Assembly: GCA_021789355.1 (NCBI GenBank)
Contig: JAJYJR010000168.1
Location: forward strand, 711-10,202
Length of the DNA stretch: 9,492 nucleotides
Reading direction: 5' to 3'
From: Chloroflexota bacterium
Lineage (GTDB): Bacteria > Chloroflexota > Limnocylindria > Limnocylindrales > CSP1-4
Part shown: in pieces, positions 1-6,683 of the stretch
Position numbering within the stretch: position 1 is the stretch's first letter
Layout of the letters: each line of letters begins with the position of its first letter
The notes under the pieces: model-generated
Databases searched by the model: none
Told to the model about the DNA's origin: nothing
The model's input: only the letters and a program-made list of their open reading frames with translations
Translations under genes and position numbers: made by a program

Positions 1-119
1 CGAGCGACCCGGTCACGAAGTCGGACATCGGGGCATGGGCGGCCAAGGTCGGGCACGGCTTCCTGGGCCACCTCACCGCCCAGGGGTACGACCGGGTCTT
101 TGTGCGCCGCGCGAAGTAG
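1..119 (+). CDS. 3' end of an unrecognised gene (partial)
   Basis: An open frame enters from the left edge, reads in frame from base 3 and stops at TAG 117-119, giving the last 38 residues of a protein. The visible tail contains AAKVGHGFLGHL and ends in the basic run FVRRAK. It has no cysteines, membrane segment or motif that I recognise, so I assign no function. It lies 75 bases upstream of the mvhD-like gene on the same strand, so it could be the previous gene of the operon or an unrelated neighbour. The G/C-rich third codon positions match those of the genes downstream, which supports real coding. Confidence 0.6.
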   Translation, partial: SDPVTKSDIGAWAAKVGHGFLGHLTAQGYDRVFVRRAK

Positions 120-136
120 CCCTCGCATGACCGAAC

Positions 137-165
137 GGCGGGGTGTCGAGCAATCGCGCCCCGCC
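137..165 (+). promoter_or_regulatory. GC-rich inverted repeat upstream of the mvhD-like gene
   Basis: GGCGGGG (137-143) is matched by CCCCGCC (159-165). The stem can be lengthened by a G-C pair flanked by two G-U pairs (144-146 with 156-158), leaving a nine-base loop at 147-155. It sits between the stop of the upstream gene (119) and the mvhD start (195). No T-run follows, so it is not a classical intrinsic terminator. It could be a weak terminator for the upstream gene or a leader hairpin of the operon. No promoter boxes can be called with confidence in the 75-base gap. Confidence 0.35.
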
Positions 166-194
166 TCCAAGCCGCCCTGCAGGAGCACCATCCC

Positions 195-638
195 ATGAGC
201 GCGGTCGCCGCCGCCGAAGTGCGCGAGAAGCAGTCCGGGTCCGTGCCGCGGATCCTGGTCTTCTCGACCAACAACATCTCGGACCCCGGCATCGACCTGG
301 CCGGCAGCCAGCACATGCACTACTCGCCGGGCGTCGAGGTCATCAGCATGCCCTGCACGAGCGGGATCAAGCCCGCCTGGATCGCGCACGCCATCGACCA
401 GGGGTTCGACGGGGTCTTCATCGCGTCAGACGGCGACGAGTGCGCCTACCTGCCCGACTGCAGCAAGCGGGCGTCCCGGATCGTGGGTGAAGCGCAGGCG
501 CTGCTGCAGCAGCACGGCCACGATCCCCAGCGGGTGAAGATGGCCGCCATCTGCTCGGTGTGCGCGGAGCCCTTCACCAGGCACGTCCAGCAGTTCTCGG
601 CGGTGCTCGCCGGGCTCCGGACGGCGGGAGCGAAGTGA
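195..638 (+). CDS. mvhD: MvhD/FlpD-like hydrogenase delta-type iron-sulfur protein
   Basis: This 147-residue soluble protein belongs to the MvhD/FlpD family. Members pass electrons between a dehydrogenase or hydrogenase and HdrA, and are fused to the C-terminus of QmoB in sulfate reducers. The family core is visible: DLAG (34-37), PCTSGIKPAWIAHAIDQGFDGVFIAS (53-78), a GDEC.Y region (80-85) and the helical RAS.IV.EAQALL.QHG.DPQRV segment (92-114). The start at 195 is supported by AGGAG at 181-185, nine bases upstream. The cysteine set is odd. The usual N-terminal CxxC (CNWC) is replaced by STNN (24-27). Cysteines are instead at 54, 83, 89, 120 and 123, the last two forming a CxxC where the family normally has none. 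The [2Fe-2S] site may thus be absent or rebuilt. The flavoprotein gene that follows starts two bases after the stop, suggesting a shared complex. Family assignment is fairly sure; the redox cofactor is not. Confidence 0.8.
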   Translation: MSAVAAAEVREKQSGSVPRILVFSTNNISDPGIDLAGSQHMHYSPGVEVISMPCTSGIKPAWIAHAIDQGFDGVFIASDGDECAYLPDCSKRASRIVGEAQALLQQHGHDPQRVKMAAICSVCAEPFTRHVQQFSAVLAGLRTAGAK

Positions 639-640
639 GC

Positions 641-3358
641 ATGGACTACGACGTCCTGGTTGTCGGCAGCGGCATCGGAGGGATGGAGTCCGCCCTCAAG
701 CTCGGCGACATGGGCTACAAGGTCCTGCTGGTCGAGAAGGAAGCCAGCGTGGGCGGGCGGATGATCCTGCTCAGCAAGGTCTTCCCGACACTCGACTGCG
801 CCAGCTGCATCTCGACGCCCAAGATGGCCGCCACCATCCATCACCCGAACATCACCGCGATGACCTACAGCCAGGTCGACGGGATCCGCCGCAACGGCGA
901 CGGACGCTTCCAGGCGACGGTCACCAGGAAGGCGCGCTTCGTCGACGAGAACACCTGCACGGGCTGCTCGAAGTGCGAGACCGCCTGCACGGTTGCGGTG
1001 CCGGACCAGTTCAATTCCGACCTCGTGGCCCGGCGTGCCGCCTACATCGCGTTCCCCCAGGCGGTGCCCAAGAAGGCCGTGATCGACCGCGGTGGCAGCT
1101 CGCCGTGCTCCTACGCCTGTCCCGCCGGCATCCAGGCCCACGGCTACGTGTCGCTGATCCGCAGCGGCGAATACGAGAAGGCCTACCGGCTTGTGCTCGA
1201 GGCGACGCCGCTCGTCGGCACGCTCGGCCGGGCCTGCTACGCGCCGTGCGAGAGCGAGTGCACGCGCGGCTCGCTCGAGGGGACGCTCCCCATCCGCCTC
1301 CTGAAGCGCTTCGCCGCCGACCACCATGACGAGACGGCCGACGGCCCGGGCATCGAGGTGGCCGACCCGAACGGCAGGAAGGTCGCGATCGTGGGCTCCG
1401 GCCCCGCCGGCCTCACCGCCGCCTGGCAGCTCGCCCGCAAGGGCTACGCCGTCAAGGTCTTCGAGGCGGCCCCCGAGCCGGGCGGATTCCTTCGCCTGGC
1501 GATCCCGTCCTACCGGCTGCCGGTCCAGGTGGTCGAGCGCGACATCGACAATGTCCGGGCGATCGGCGTCGAGATCGTCACGAACACGCCGGTCCGGGAC
1601 CTGGCCGCCCTCAGGGAGGATGGCTTCGACGCCGTCCTCGTTGCGACCGGCACGCCGCGCTCGACGGGCATCGGCGTCCCCGGCGAGGACCGCCTCGGTG
1701 TCCTCGCCGCCACGGACTTCCTGCGCAAGGTCAAGCTCGACCAGCCCATGGACCTGACCGGCAAGCGCGTCGTGGTCATCGGCGGCGGCAACGTCGCGAT
1801 GGACGCCGCGCGAACGGCTCGCCGGCTCGGTGCCACGTCCGTGACGGTGGCCTACCGGCGCGGCCGCGAGGAGCTCCCGGCCCACCACGTGGAGGCCGAC
1901 GACGCCGAGCGGGAGGGCGTGGCCTTCAGCTTCCAGGTCGCACCGGCCGAGATCCTGGGCGACGCCAGCGGCGCGGTGAGCGGCCTGCGCTGCCAGCGCA
2001 TGGCGCTCGGCGAGCCGGATGACTCGGGCCGCCGCCGTCCCGAGCCGATCCCGGGCAGCGAGATCGTGCTGCCCTGCGAGGTCGTGATCGGCGCCATCGG
2101 CATGAGCCCGGACACGGGCGCATTCGCGAGCCACGTCGCGGCCAACCCGAACGGCACGCTCAAGGCCGACCCGGTCTCCCGCCAGACGGAGGTGCCGTAC
2201 ATCTTCGCCGCCGGAGACGTGGTGCACGGCGCGACCGACATCACGCGCGCGGTCGGCGAGGGTCGCCGGGCGGCGCACATGATCGACCGCTGGCTGACGG
2301 GCGGAGCCCTGAGCGGCTTCGACGACCGGCTGCCCGTGGTGGACAAGCAGCAGGTCCTCGCTCGCCAGAAGGCGTACGCGCTCCGCGCGCCGCTGCCGAA
2401 CGGAACGACCCTGAGCGCGGCTCCCAACGACTTCTCGGAGGTCGAGGCGCCACTGACCGAGGTGCAGGCCCGCGCCGCCGCCGGCCGGTGCCTGGACTGC
2501 GCCGTCTGCTCCGAGTGCGGCGAGTGCGTGGCCGCCTGCCCCGTGGATGGCTGCATCGACCTCCACGCGAGGGATACGAAGCTCGACGTCGAGGTCGGCG
2601 CCGTGGTCGTCTCCACGGGGTTCAAGCTGTTCAACGCGGACCTCAAGCCGCAGTACGGCTTCGGCACGTACAAGAACGTCATCACCGGGATGCAGATGGA
2701 CCGCCTGCTGGCCCCGACGCGTCCCTTCAACACCATCCTGCGGCCGGGCGACGGCAAGGTGCCCGAGCGGATCGCGTACGTCCTCTGCACGGGCTCGCGC
2801 GACGAGACCGTCGGCAACCCGCTCTGCTCCAAGTTCTGCTGCATGTACTCCATCAAGCAGAACCAGCTGATCATGGGCGCTCTGCCGCTGGCCGACGTCA
2901 CGGTCCACTACATGGACATCCGGGCGCCGGGCAAGCGCTACGAGGAGTTCTACGAGCAGGCCAGGTCGATGGGTGCCACCTACGTCAAGGGTCGCGTGGC
3001 CAAGATCACCGAGAAGGAGAACGGCAACCTGGTCCTGCGCTACGAGGACATCGAGCACGGCGGGGCTCTGGTGGATGCCGAGTACGACCTCGTGGTCCTC
3101 GCGGTCGGCGTCCAGCCGAATCGGGACACGGAGCGACTCTTCGTCGGTGAGGAGCTGGCCCACGACGAGTACTACTACGTCGCGGAGCCCGACGAGGACC
3201 TGAATCCCGGCCAGACCAGCATCCCGGGAGTCTTCGTGGCCGGCGCTGCGTCCGGCGCGAAGGACATCGTCGACTCGATCCTGCACGCCGGCGCGGCCGC
3301 GGCGCAGGTGGCGGCCCATCTGGAACGGACGCAGGCGAAGACGAAGGTGCCGGCATGA
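641..3358 (+). CDS. hdrA: HdrA-type flavoprotein with nested GltD NAD(P)H-oxidoreductase module
   Basis: This 905-residue cytoplasmic flavoprotein is predicted to take electrons from or give them to NAD(P)H and share them with other subunits. Residues 1-125 are the start of HdrA: FAD-binding GSGIGG (9-14), E32, the DCASCISTPKM signature (C53, C56) and a [4Fe-4S] motif C106-C109-C112-C116. Residues about 150-600 form a whole GltD-type unit: CSYACPAGI (C156, C160), CYAPCESEC (199-207), a dinucleotide motif GSGPAG (252-257), a second GGGNVAMDAAR (381-391) followed by YRRGREELPA (405-414) that fits NAD(P)H binding, and the FAD-binding AAGD (523-526). HdrA resumes at a cysteine-rich segment (C617, C620, C623, C626, C629, C633) and runs through CSKFCCMYSIK (729-739) to the end. 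ATG 641 has GGGAG ten bases upstream. GTG 635, which would make a GTGA overlap with mvhD, is an alternative. The gene overlaps the next by ATGA. The architecture is clear; the physiological electron donor is not. Confidence 0.88.
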   Translation: MDYDVLVVGSGIGGMESALKLGDMGYKVLLVEKEASVGGRMILLSKVFPTLDCASCISTPKMAATIHHPNITAMTYSQVDGIRRNGDGRFQATVTRKARFVDENTCTGCSKCETACTVAVPDQFNSDLVARRAAYIAFPQAVPKKAVIDRGGSSPCSYACPAGIQAHGYVSLIRSGEYEKAYRLVLEATPLVGTLGRACYAPCESECTRGSLEGTLPIRLLKRFAADHHDETADGPGIEVADPNGRKVAIVGSGPAGLTAAWQLARKGYAVKVFEAAPEPGGFLRLAIPSYRLPVQVVERDIDNVRAIGVEIVTNTPVRDLAALREDGFDAVLVATGTPRSTGIGVPGEDRLGVLAATDFLRKVKLDQPMDLTGKRVVVIGGGNVAMDAARTARRLGATSVTVAYRRGREELPAHHVEADDAEREGVAFSFQVAPAEILGDASGAVSGLRCQRMALGEPDDSGRRRPEPIPGSEIVLPCEVVIGAIGMSPDTGAFASHVAANPNGTLKADPVSRQTEVPYIFAAGDVVHGATDITRAVGEGRRAAHMIDRWLTGGALSGFDDRLPVVDKQQVLARQKAYALRAPLPNGTTLSAAPNDFSEVEAPLTEVQARAAAGRCLDCAVCSECGECVAACPVDGCIDLHARDTKLDVEVGAVVVSTGFKLFNADLKPQYGFGTYKNVITGMQMDRLLAPTRPFNTILRPGDGKVPERIAYVLCTGSRDETVGNPLCSKFCCMYSIKQNQLIMGALPLADVTVHYMDIRAPGKRYEEFYEQARSMGATYVKGRVAKITEKENGNLVLRYEDIEHGGALVDAEYDLVVLAVGVQPNRDTERLFVGEELAHDEYYYVAEPDEDLNPGQTSIPGVFVAGAASGAKDIVDSILHAGAAAAQVAAHLERTQAKTKVPA

Positions 3359-5079
3359 GCGAGCGGCGGATCGGCGTCTACATCTGCCACTGCGGAGGCA
3401 ACATCTCCGACTACGTGGACGTGGAGCGCGTCGTGGCGGCCGTGAAGGACGACCCCGGCGTGGTGGTGGCCAAGAACACCATCTTCGCCTGCGCCGATGC
3501 CACGCAGGAGGAGATGGTCCAGGACATCGAGACGCAGCACCTCGACGGCCTGGTGGTCGCCTCATGCTCGCCCAAGCTGCACACCCTGACGTTCCGCGGG
3601 GTGGCCAGGCGGGCCGGCATCAATCCGTACACCTACACCCAGGTCAACATCCGGGAACAGGACTCCTGGGCCCACACCGACAACCCCGGCGGGGCCACGC
3701 ACAAGGCCATCAGCCTGGTGAAAGCCGGCATCGCGCGGACGCGCCTGAGCGAGCCGCTCGAGCCGCTGGTCGTCGAGACCACCCAGAAGGCGATGGTCAT
3801 CGGCGCGGGGATCGCCGGCCTCCGGGCCGCCATCGGGCTCGCCGATGTCGGGCTCGAGGTGTTCCTGGTGGAGCGCGAGCAGGAGCTCGGCGGGTGGGTC
3901 GGGCGCTTCGGCAACATCTACCCGCACGAGCGGAATGGGCGGGAGCTCATCGCGAGCCTGGTCGACGAGGTCAGGAAGCGTTCCAGCATCACGGTCTTCA
4001 CCAACGCCGAGCTGATGGCAAAGTCAGGAAGCTTCGGCAACTACGTCGCCGCCATCCGGATCAACCGGGACCTCCCCGAGCTGATCCACGTCGAGGTCGG
4101 CTCGATCGTGGTGGCGACCGGGTTCGACACCTACCAGCCGGAGGCCGGCGAGTTCGGGTACGGCATCGATGGCGTGGTGACGCTTCCCGAGTTCAAGGCG
4201 CTGGTGGACGGCTCCAACGGGTCGCTGTCCTACCACGGCCGGCCGGTCCGGACCGTCGCCTACATCTACTGCGTGGGCAGCCGCCAGCCCGGTGCCAATG
4301 AGTACTGCTCCCGGTACTGCTGTGCCGCCACCGTTCATGCGTCGCTCGAGGTGGCCGCGCTGGACAAGCAGGTGCACCAGTACCACCTGTACCGCGATAT
4401 CCGGACCTACGGGAAGTACGAGCTGATGTACACGGAATCCCGCAAGCGCGGATCGGTGTACATGAAGTTCCCCGAGGACACGCCGCCCTCGGTGTTCCGC
4501 AACGAGGGCGGCCAGTTGACGGTCACCACGCACGACACGCTCACCGGTGGCGAGGAGCTCACCATCCCGGCCGACCTGGTGGTGCTGGTGACGGGCATGG
4601 TCCCCCGGAAGAACGAGGAGCTGATGAGCCTCCTCAAGCTCCCGGTGGGAACCGACGGGTTCTTCAACGAGATCCACCCCAAGCTGCGCCCGGTGGAGAC
4701 CGTGGTGGACGGGGTGCTGATCGCGGGGTCATGCCAGGGGCCGAAGAACTCCGCGGAGAGCGTCGCGTCGGGGCTGGCGGCGGTGACCCAGAGCGCCTCC
4801 ATCCTGAAGAAGGGTGTGGCCGAGCTCGATCCGCTGGTGGCGACCGTCAGCGCCGACGCATGCACCTGGTGTGACAAGTGTGTTGACGCCTGCCCCTACG
4901 GTGCGATTGAGAAGGTGGCGGCGAGGGGTCGCGAAGTGGCCGTCATCAGCGCGTCCGCCTGCAAGGGCTGTGGCGGATGCGTGCCCGTCTGTCCCGAGGA
5001 CGCGATCGACCTGCGGGGCTACACCGATGCCCAGATCCGGGCCGCGATCGACAGCATGCTGGAGGAGCCGGTCGCATGA
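3355..5079 (+). CDS. hdrA: HdrA-like flavoprotein of QmoB type
   Basis: This second HdrA-family protein (574 residues) probably carries FAD and several iron-sulfur clusters. The N-terminal domain has C11 and C13 (ICHCGGNI), C46 and C71 (VVASCSPKLH), typical of HdrA. The FAD motif GAGIAG is at 150-155. After QELGG the DCxxC..PKM signature and the ferredoxin domain normally inserted in HdrA are both missing, replaced by a short link (about 185-245); the chain then returns at IVVATGFDTYQP. CSRYCC is at 318-323, but the following lysine of the classical CCMYSIK motif is histidine (H328). A C-terminal two-cluster ferredoxin follows: C503/506/509/513 and C536/539/542/546. This resembles QmoB without its fused MvhD domain, which here is a separate gene upstream. 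The ATG overlaps the stop of the GltD-fused gene, and the stop overlaps the next start, so the proteins are likely partners. HdrA family membership is certain; the QmoB affinity is an inference from architecture. Confidence 0.87.
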   Translation: MSERRIGVYICHCGGNISDYVDVERVVAAVKDDPGVVVAKNTIFACADATQEEMVQDIETQHLDGLVVASCSPKLHTLTFRGVARRAGINPYTYTQVNIREQDSWAHTDNPGGATHKAISLVKAGIARTRLSEPLEPLVVETTQKAMVIGAGIAGLRAAIGLADVGLEVFLVEREQELGGWVGRFGNIYPHERNGRELIASLVDEVRKRSSITVFTNAELMAKSGSFGNYVAAIRINRDLPELIHVEVGSIVVATGFDTYQPEAGEFGYGIDGVVTLPEFKALVDGSNGSLSYHGRPVRTVAYIYCVGSRQPGANEYCSRYCCAATVHASLEVAALDKQVHQYHLYRDIRTYGKYELMYTESRKRGSVYMKFPEDTPPSVFRNEGGQLTVTTHDTLTGGEELTIPADLVVLVTGMVPRKNEELMSLLKLPVGTDGFFNEIHPKLRPVETVVDGVLIAGSCQGPKNSAESVASGLAAVTQSASILKKGVAELDPLVATVSADACTWCDKCVDACPYGAIEKVAARGREVAVISASACKGCGGCVPVCPEDAIDLRGYTDAQIRAAIDSMLEEPVA

Positions 5080-5330
5080 GCACGACCACGATCCGGGACA
5101 TCCGGGAGATCGTCCGCGAGGAGCCCGTGATGCACCCCTGCATCCTCGAGGCACTGAAGTCCGGGCCGCTCACGATCCCCGAGATCGCCCAGGCGATCGG
5201 GCACCCCGCCGACGAGGTGCTCTTCTGGGTGATGGGCATGCGGCGGTACGGCAAGATCCGAGAGGTCAAGGACCCCACGGACGAGGGCTACTTCCGGTAC
5301 GCGGCGACGGACTGGGAGGTGCCCGCGTGA
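5076..5330 (+). CDS. Small winged-helix-like protein within the hdr/qmo operon
   Basis: This is an 84-residue protein of unknown function. The start ATG 5076 overlaps the upstream stop (ATGA), and GGAGGA (5061-5066) lies nine bases before it. Its own stop overlaps the next gene's start (GTGA). The sequence looks like a compact winged helix: helix around 20-29 (HPCILEALKSG), helix-turn-helix PLTIPEIAQAIG and PADEVLFWVMGMRRYG (31-59), then two short strands KIREVK (60-65) and GYFRYA (71-76) as the wing. There is one cysteine (C22), no metal motif, signal peptide or membrane segment. Being locked by overlaps between two structural redox genes suggests a complex subunit or assembly factor rather than a free transcription factor, although autoregulation of the operon is possible. 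I do not recognise a named family. Confidence 0.82.
   Translation: MSTTTIRDIREIVREEPVMHPCILEALKSGPLTIPEIAQAIGHPADEVLFWVMGMRRYGKIREVKDPTDEGYFRYAATDWEVPA
5314..5320 (+). promoter_or_regulatory. Shine-Dalgarno fixing the GTG start of the qmoC-like gene
   Basis: GGGAGGT lies six bases before GTG 5327, inside the end of the winged-helix gene. The reading frame is open far upstream (back to 4814), but that stretch merely shadows the two preceding genes. The ribosome site, the GTGA overlap and the appearance of HdrC-like sequence directly after it set the start at 5327. Confidence 0.7.
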
Positions 5331-6547
5331 CCGCGCTGGTGGATGCCGGTCTGCTCGCCGACGTACAGAAGTTCGGGGCGGCGGACGTCTCGGCCTGCTT
5401 CAGCTGCGGCAACTGCACCGCGATCTGCCCGCTCTCGACGAACGACGGCACGTTCCCGCGGCGGCTCATCCGCTACGCGCAGGTCGGCATGAAGGATGCC
5501 CTGCTCTCCAGCAAGGAGCTGTGGACCTGCTACTACTGCGGCGAATGCTCAGACACCTGCCCCACGCAGGCCGATCCGGGTGGGTTCATGGCCGCCGCCC
5601 GCCGCTACGCCATCGCCAGCTACGACCGCACGCGGATCGCGCGCACCATGTACACCAGCCCGGTCCTCGGGTCGGTGTTCGCGGTCCTGCTGGCCGCCTT
5701 CTTCGCCCTCTTCATGTACACGAGCCACGGTCCGCAGAGCGCGCAGTCGCTCGCGCTCTTCCAGTTCATTCCCGAGGAGCTCATCCACAACACTGGCGTC
5801 GCCGTCATGGTGCTGGTGTTCTTGGCCGGTCTGGCCGGCGTGGCCACCATGGCGCGGGGCATCTCCAGGAGAGAAGGCCTTTCCGCGCGGGACGTGGTCG
5901 GGAGCCGTGCCGCGCTGTCCCGCTCGATCCGGGCGCTGTGGGTCGCGCTCGGGATCGAGTCGCTGGGGCAGCGGCGCTACCGCGTCGACTGCGAGACGGT
6001 ACAGGAGGCGCAGCCGTGGCACCGGCGCCGCTGGTTCATCCACGCGGCCACCATGTGGGGCTTCCTGGGCCTCCTGGCCGCCACGATCCTCGACTACGGC
6101 CTCGCGGTGGTGGGGATCAAGGCGACGGGGACGCCGGTGCCCATCTGGTATCCCGTACGGCTGCTCGGCACGGTGGCCGGCATCGCGCTCATCTACGGCA
6201 CCACCATGCTGATCGTCGACCGGCTGCGGCGCTCGAACCGCTCGGCCAGCGACTCCAGGGCGGCCGACTGGACGCTGCTGGTGCTGCTGTGGGTCACCGG
6301 GATCACCGGGTTCCTCATCGAGCTCGCCCTCTACCTGCCGCAGGCTCCCGCCTGGGGCTACTGGGTCTTTCTCTTCCACGTGTCGGTGGCGATGGAGCTC
6401 GTGCTGCTCGCCCCGTTCATGAAGTTCGCCCACGCGGTCTACCGGCCGCTCGCGCTGTTCTTCTTCGCGCTGGCAGGGGACAACTTCGCGCTGGCAGGGG
6501 ACAAGCCCGCCGAGGGCAACGCGGAGGGCAACGCCGAGGCCGACTGA
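5327..6547 (+). CDS. qmoC: QmoC-like HdrC/HdrE fusion: ferredoxin domain plus cytochrome b-like membrane domain
   Basis: This 406-residue protein is predicted to carry electrons between the cytoplasmic Hdr-type subunits and membrane quinone. The N-terminal HdrC domain has two [4Fe-4S] motifs, C24-C27-C30-C34 (CFSCGNCTAICP) and C68-C71-C74-C78 (CYYCGECSDTCP). Six hydrophobic helices follow at about 112-132, 155-176, 236-262, 279-297, 315-337 and 343-382. H239 in helix 3 and H351 and H369 in helix 6 (FHVSVAMEL, then FMKFAHAVYR) are candidate heme b ligands, as in NarI/DsrM/HdrE-type subunits; H154 is another. Length and order match QmoC, which joins HdrC to HdrE. The start is GTG 5327, overlapping the upstream stop. 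The extreme C-terminus holds two in-frame tandem repeats (FALAGDN/FALAGDK and EGNAEGNA), giving a polar tail. No CCG domain is present. A 136-base gap follows before korD. The fold assignment is firm; the quinone partner is inferred. Confidence 0.87.
   Translation: MTALVDAGLLADVQKFGAADVSACFSCGNCTAICPLSTNDGTFPRRLIRYAQVGMKDALLSSKELWTCYYCGECSDTCPTQADPGGFMAAARRYAIASYDRTRIARTMYTSPVLGSVFAVLLAAFFALFMYTSHGPQSAQSLALFQFIPEELIHNTGVAVMVLVFLAGLAGVATMARGISRREGLSARDVVGSRAALSRSIRALWVALGIESLGQRRYRVDCETVQEAQPWHRRRWFIHAATMWGFLGLLAATILDYGLAVVGIKATGTPVPIWYPVRLLGTVAGIALIYGTTMLIVDRLRRSNRSASDSRAADWTLLVLLWVTGITGFLIELALYLPQAPAWGYWVFLFHVSVAMELVLLAPFMKFAHAVYRPLALFFFALAGDNFALAGDKPAEGNAEGNAEAD
6464..6504 (+). repeat. Tandem direct repeat, 21-bp period, in the 3' end of the qmoC-like gene
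   Basis: Two identical 20-base copies, 6464-6483 and 6485-6504, separated by one base, encode FALAGDN and FALAGDK. The period is exactly seven codons, so the reading frame is kept. This is consistent with a recent slippage duplication at the end of the last membrane helix. Confidence 0.85.
6512..6534 (+). repeat. Tandem direct repeat, 12-bp period, in the qmoC-like C-terminal tail
   Basis: GAGGGCAACGC occurs at 6512-6522 and again at 6524-6534, a period of four codons encoding EGNA twice. It lies eight bases after the 21-bp repeat, so the C-terminal tail of this protein has expanded by two separate in-frame duplications. Confidence 0.75.
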
Positions 6548-6554
6548 CCGCGGG

Positions 6555-6573
6555 CGCCGGCACCACACCGGCG
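6555..6573 (+). terminator. Small GC inverted repeat after the qmoC-like gene (possible weak terminator)
   Basis: CGCCGG (6555-6560) and CCGGCG (6568-6573) form a six-base stem with a seven-base loop, beginning eight bases after the stop codon. There is no T-run, so termination is uncertain. It may only attenuate or stabilise the transcript between the qmo-like and kor blocks. Confidence 0.3.
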
Positions 6574-6622
6574 GGCCGCCGACCCTGGGCGCTTCCCGCC
6601 AACATCGCGCCGTTCGGCCCTT

Positions 6623-6644
6623 GATGCCCCAGCGCATCGGGGCA
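6623..6644 (+). promoter_or_regulatory. Two mutually exclusive hairpins upstream of korD
   Basis: TGCCCC (6625-6630) can pair with GGGGCA (6639-6644). The overlapping GATGC (6623-6627) can pair with GCATC (6634-6638). The two stems share bases and exclude each other. They lie in the 136-base gap before korD. I see no recognisable promoter boxes or known riboswitch there. The stems are short, and in GC-rich DNA this may be chance. Confidence 0.25.
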
Positions 6645-6670
6645 GAGGCTCAGCCCGTCAGTTCCGCAAT

Positions 6671-6675
6671 GGAGG
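6671..6675 (+). promoter_or_regulatory. Shine-Dalgarno deciding the korD start
   Basis: GGAGG lies eight bases before ATG 6684. Other in-frame starts upstream (TTG 6621, ATG 6624, ATG 6669) lack a comparable site, and ATG 6669 overlaps this one. Starting at 6684 gives a 94-residue protein of normal delta-subunit size. Confidence 0.65.
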
Positions 6676-6683
6676 CGCGTTTC

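Noticed and set aside
137..165. Intrinsic terminator after the first, partial gene
   Set aside because: The stem is present but no T-run follows, so it is listed only as an inverted repeat of uncertain role.
446..3565. Antisense open frame of over 1,000 codons on the - strand
   Set aside because: It lies opposite the HdrA-GltD gene and parts of its neighbours. The translation is Arg/Ala/Gly-rich with no family motif, as expected from G/C third-position bias, whereas the + strand has clear conserved domains.
4814..5326. N-terminal extension of the QmoC-like protein by about 170 codons
   Set aside because: The stretch is a frame shadow of the second HdrA and the winged-helix gene. HdrC similarity begins just after GTG 5327, which has its own strong ribosome site.
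5327..6547. Reading the HdrC/membrane gene as DsrK/DsrM or as an HdrB-containing subunit
   Set aside because: There is no CCG (CXnCCG) domain, and the order of two [4Fe-4S] motifs followed by six helices in one chain fits QmoC better.
5549..6637. Long - strand open frame opposite the qmoC-like gene
   Set aside because: It has no recognisable domain and a composition typical of an antisense shadow. The + strand encodes two iron-sulfur motifs and six membrane helices.
6621..6683. Upstream starts for korD (TTG 6621, ATG 6624, ATG 6669)
   Set aside because: None has a good ribosome site. The added residues resemble nothing in the family and would cover the GGAGG that serves ATG 6684.
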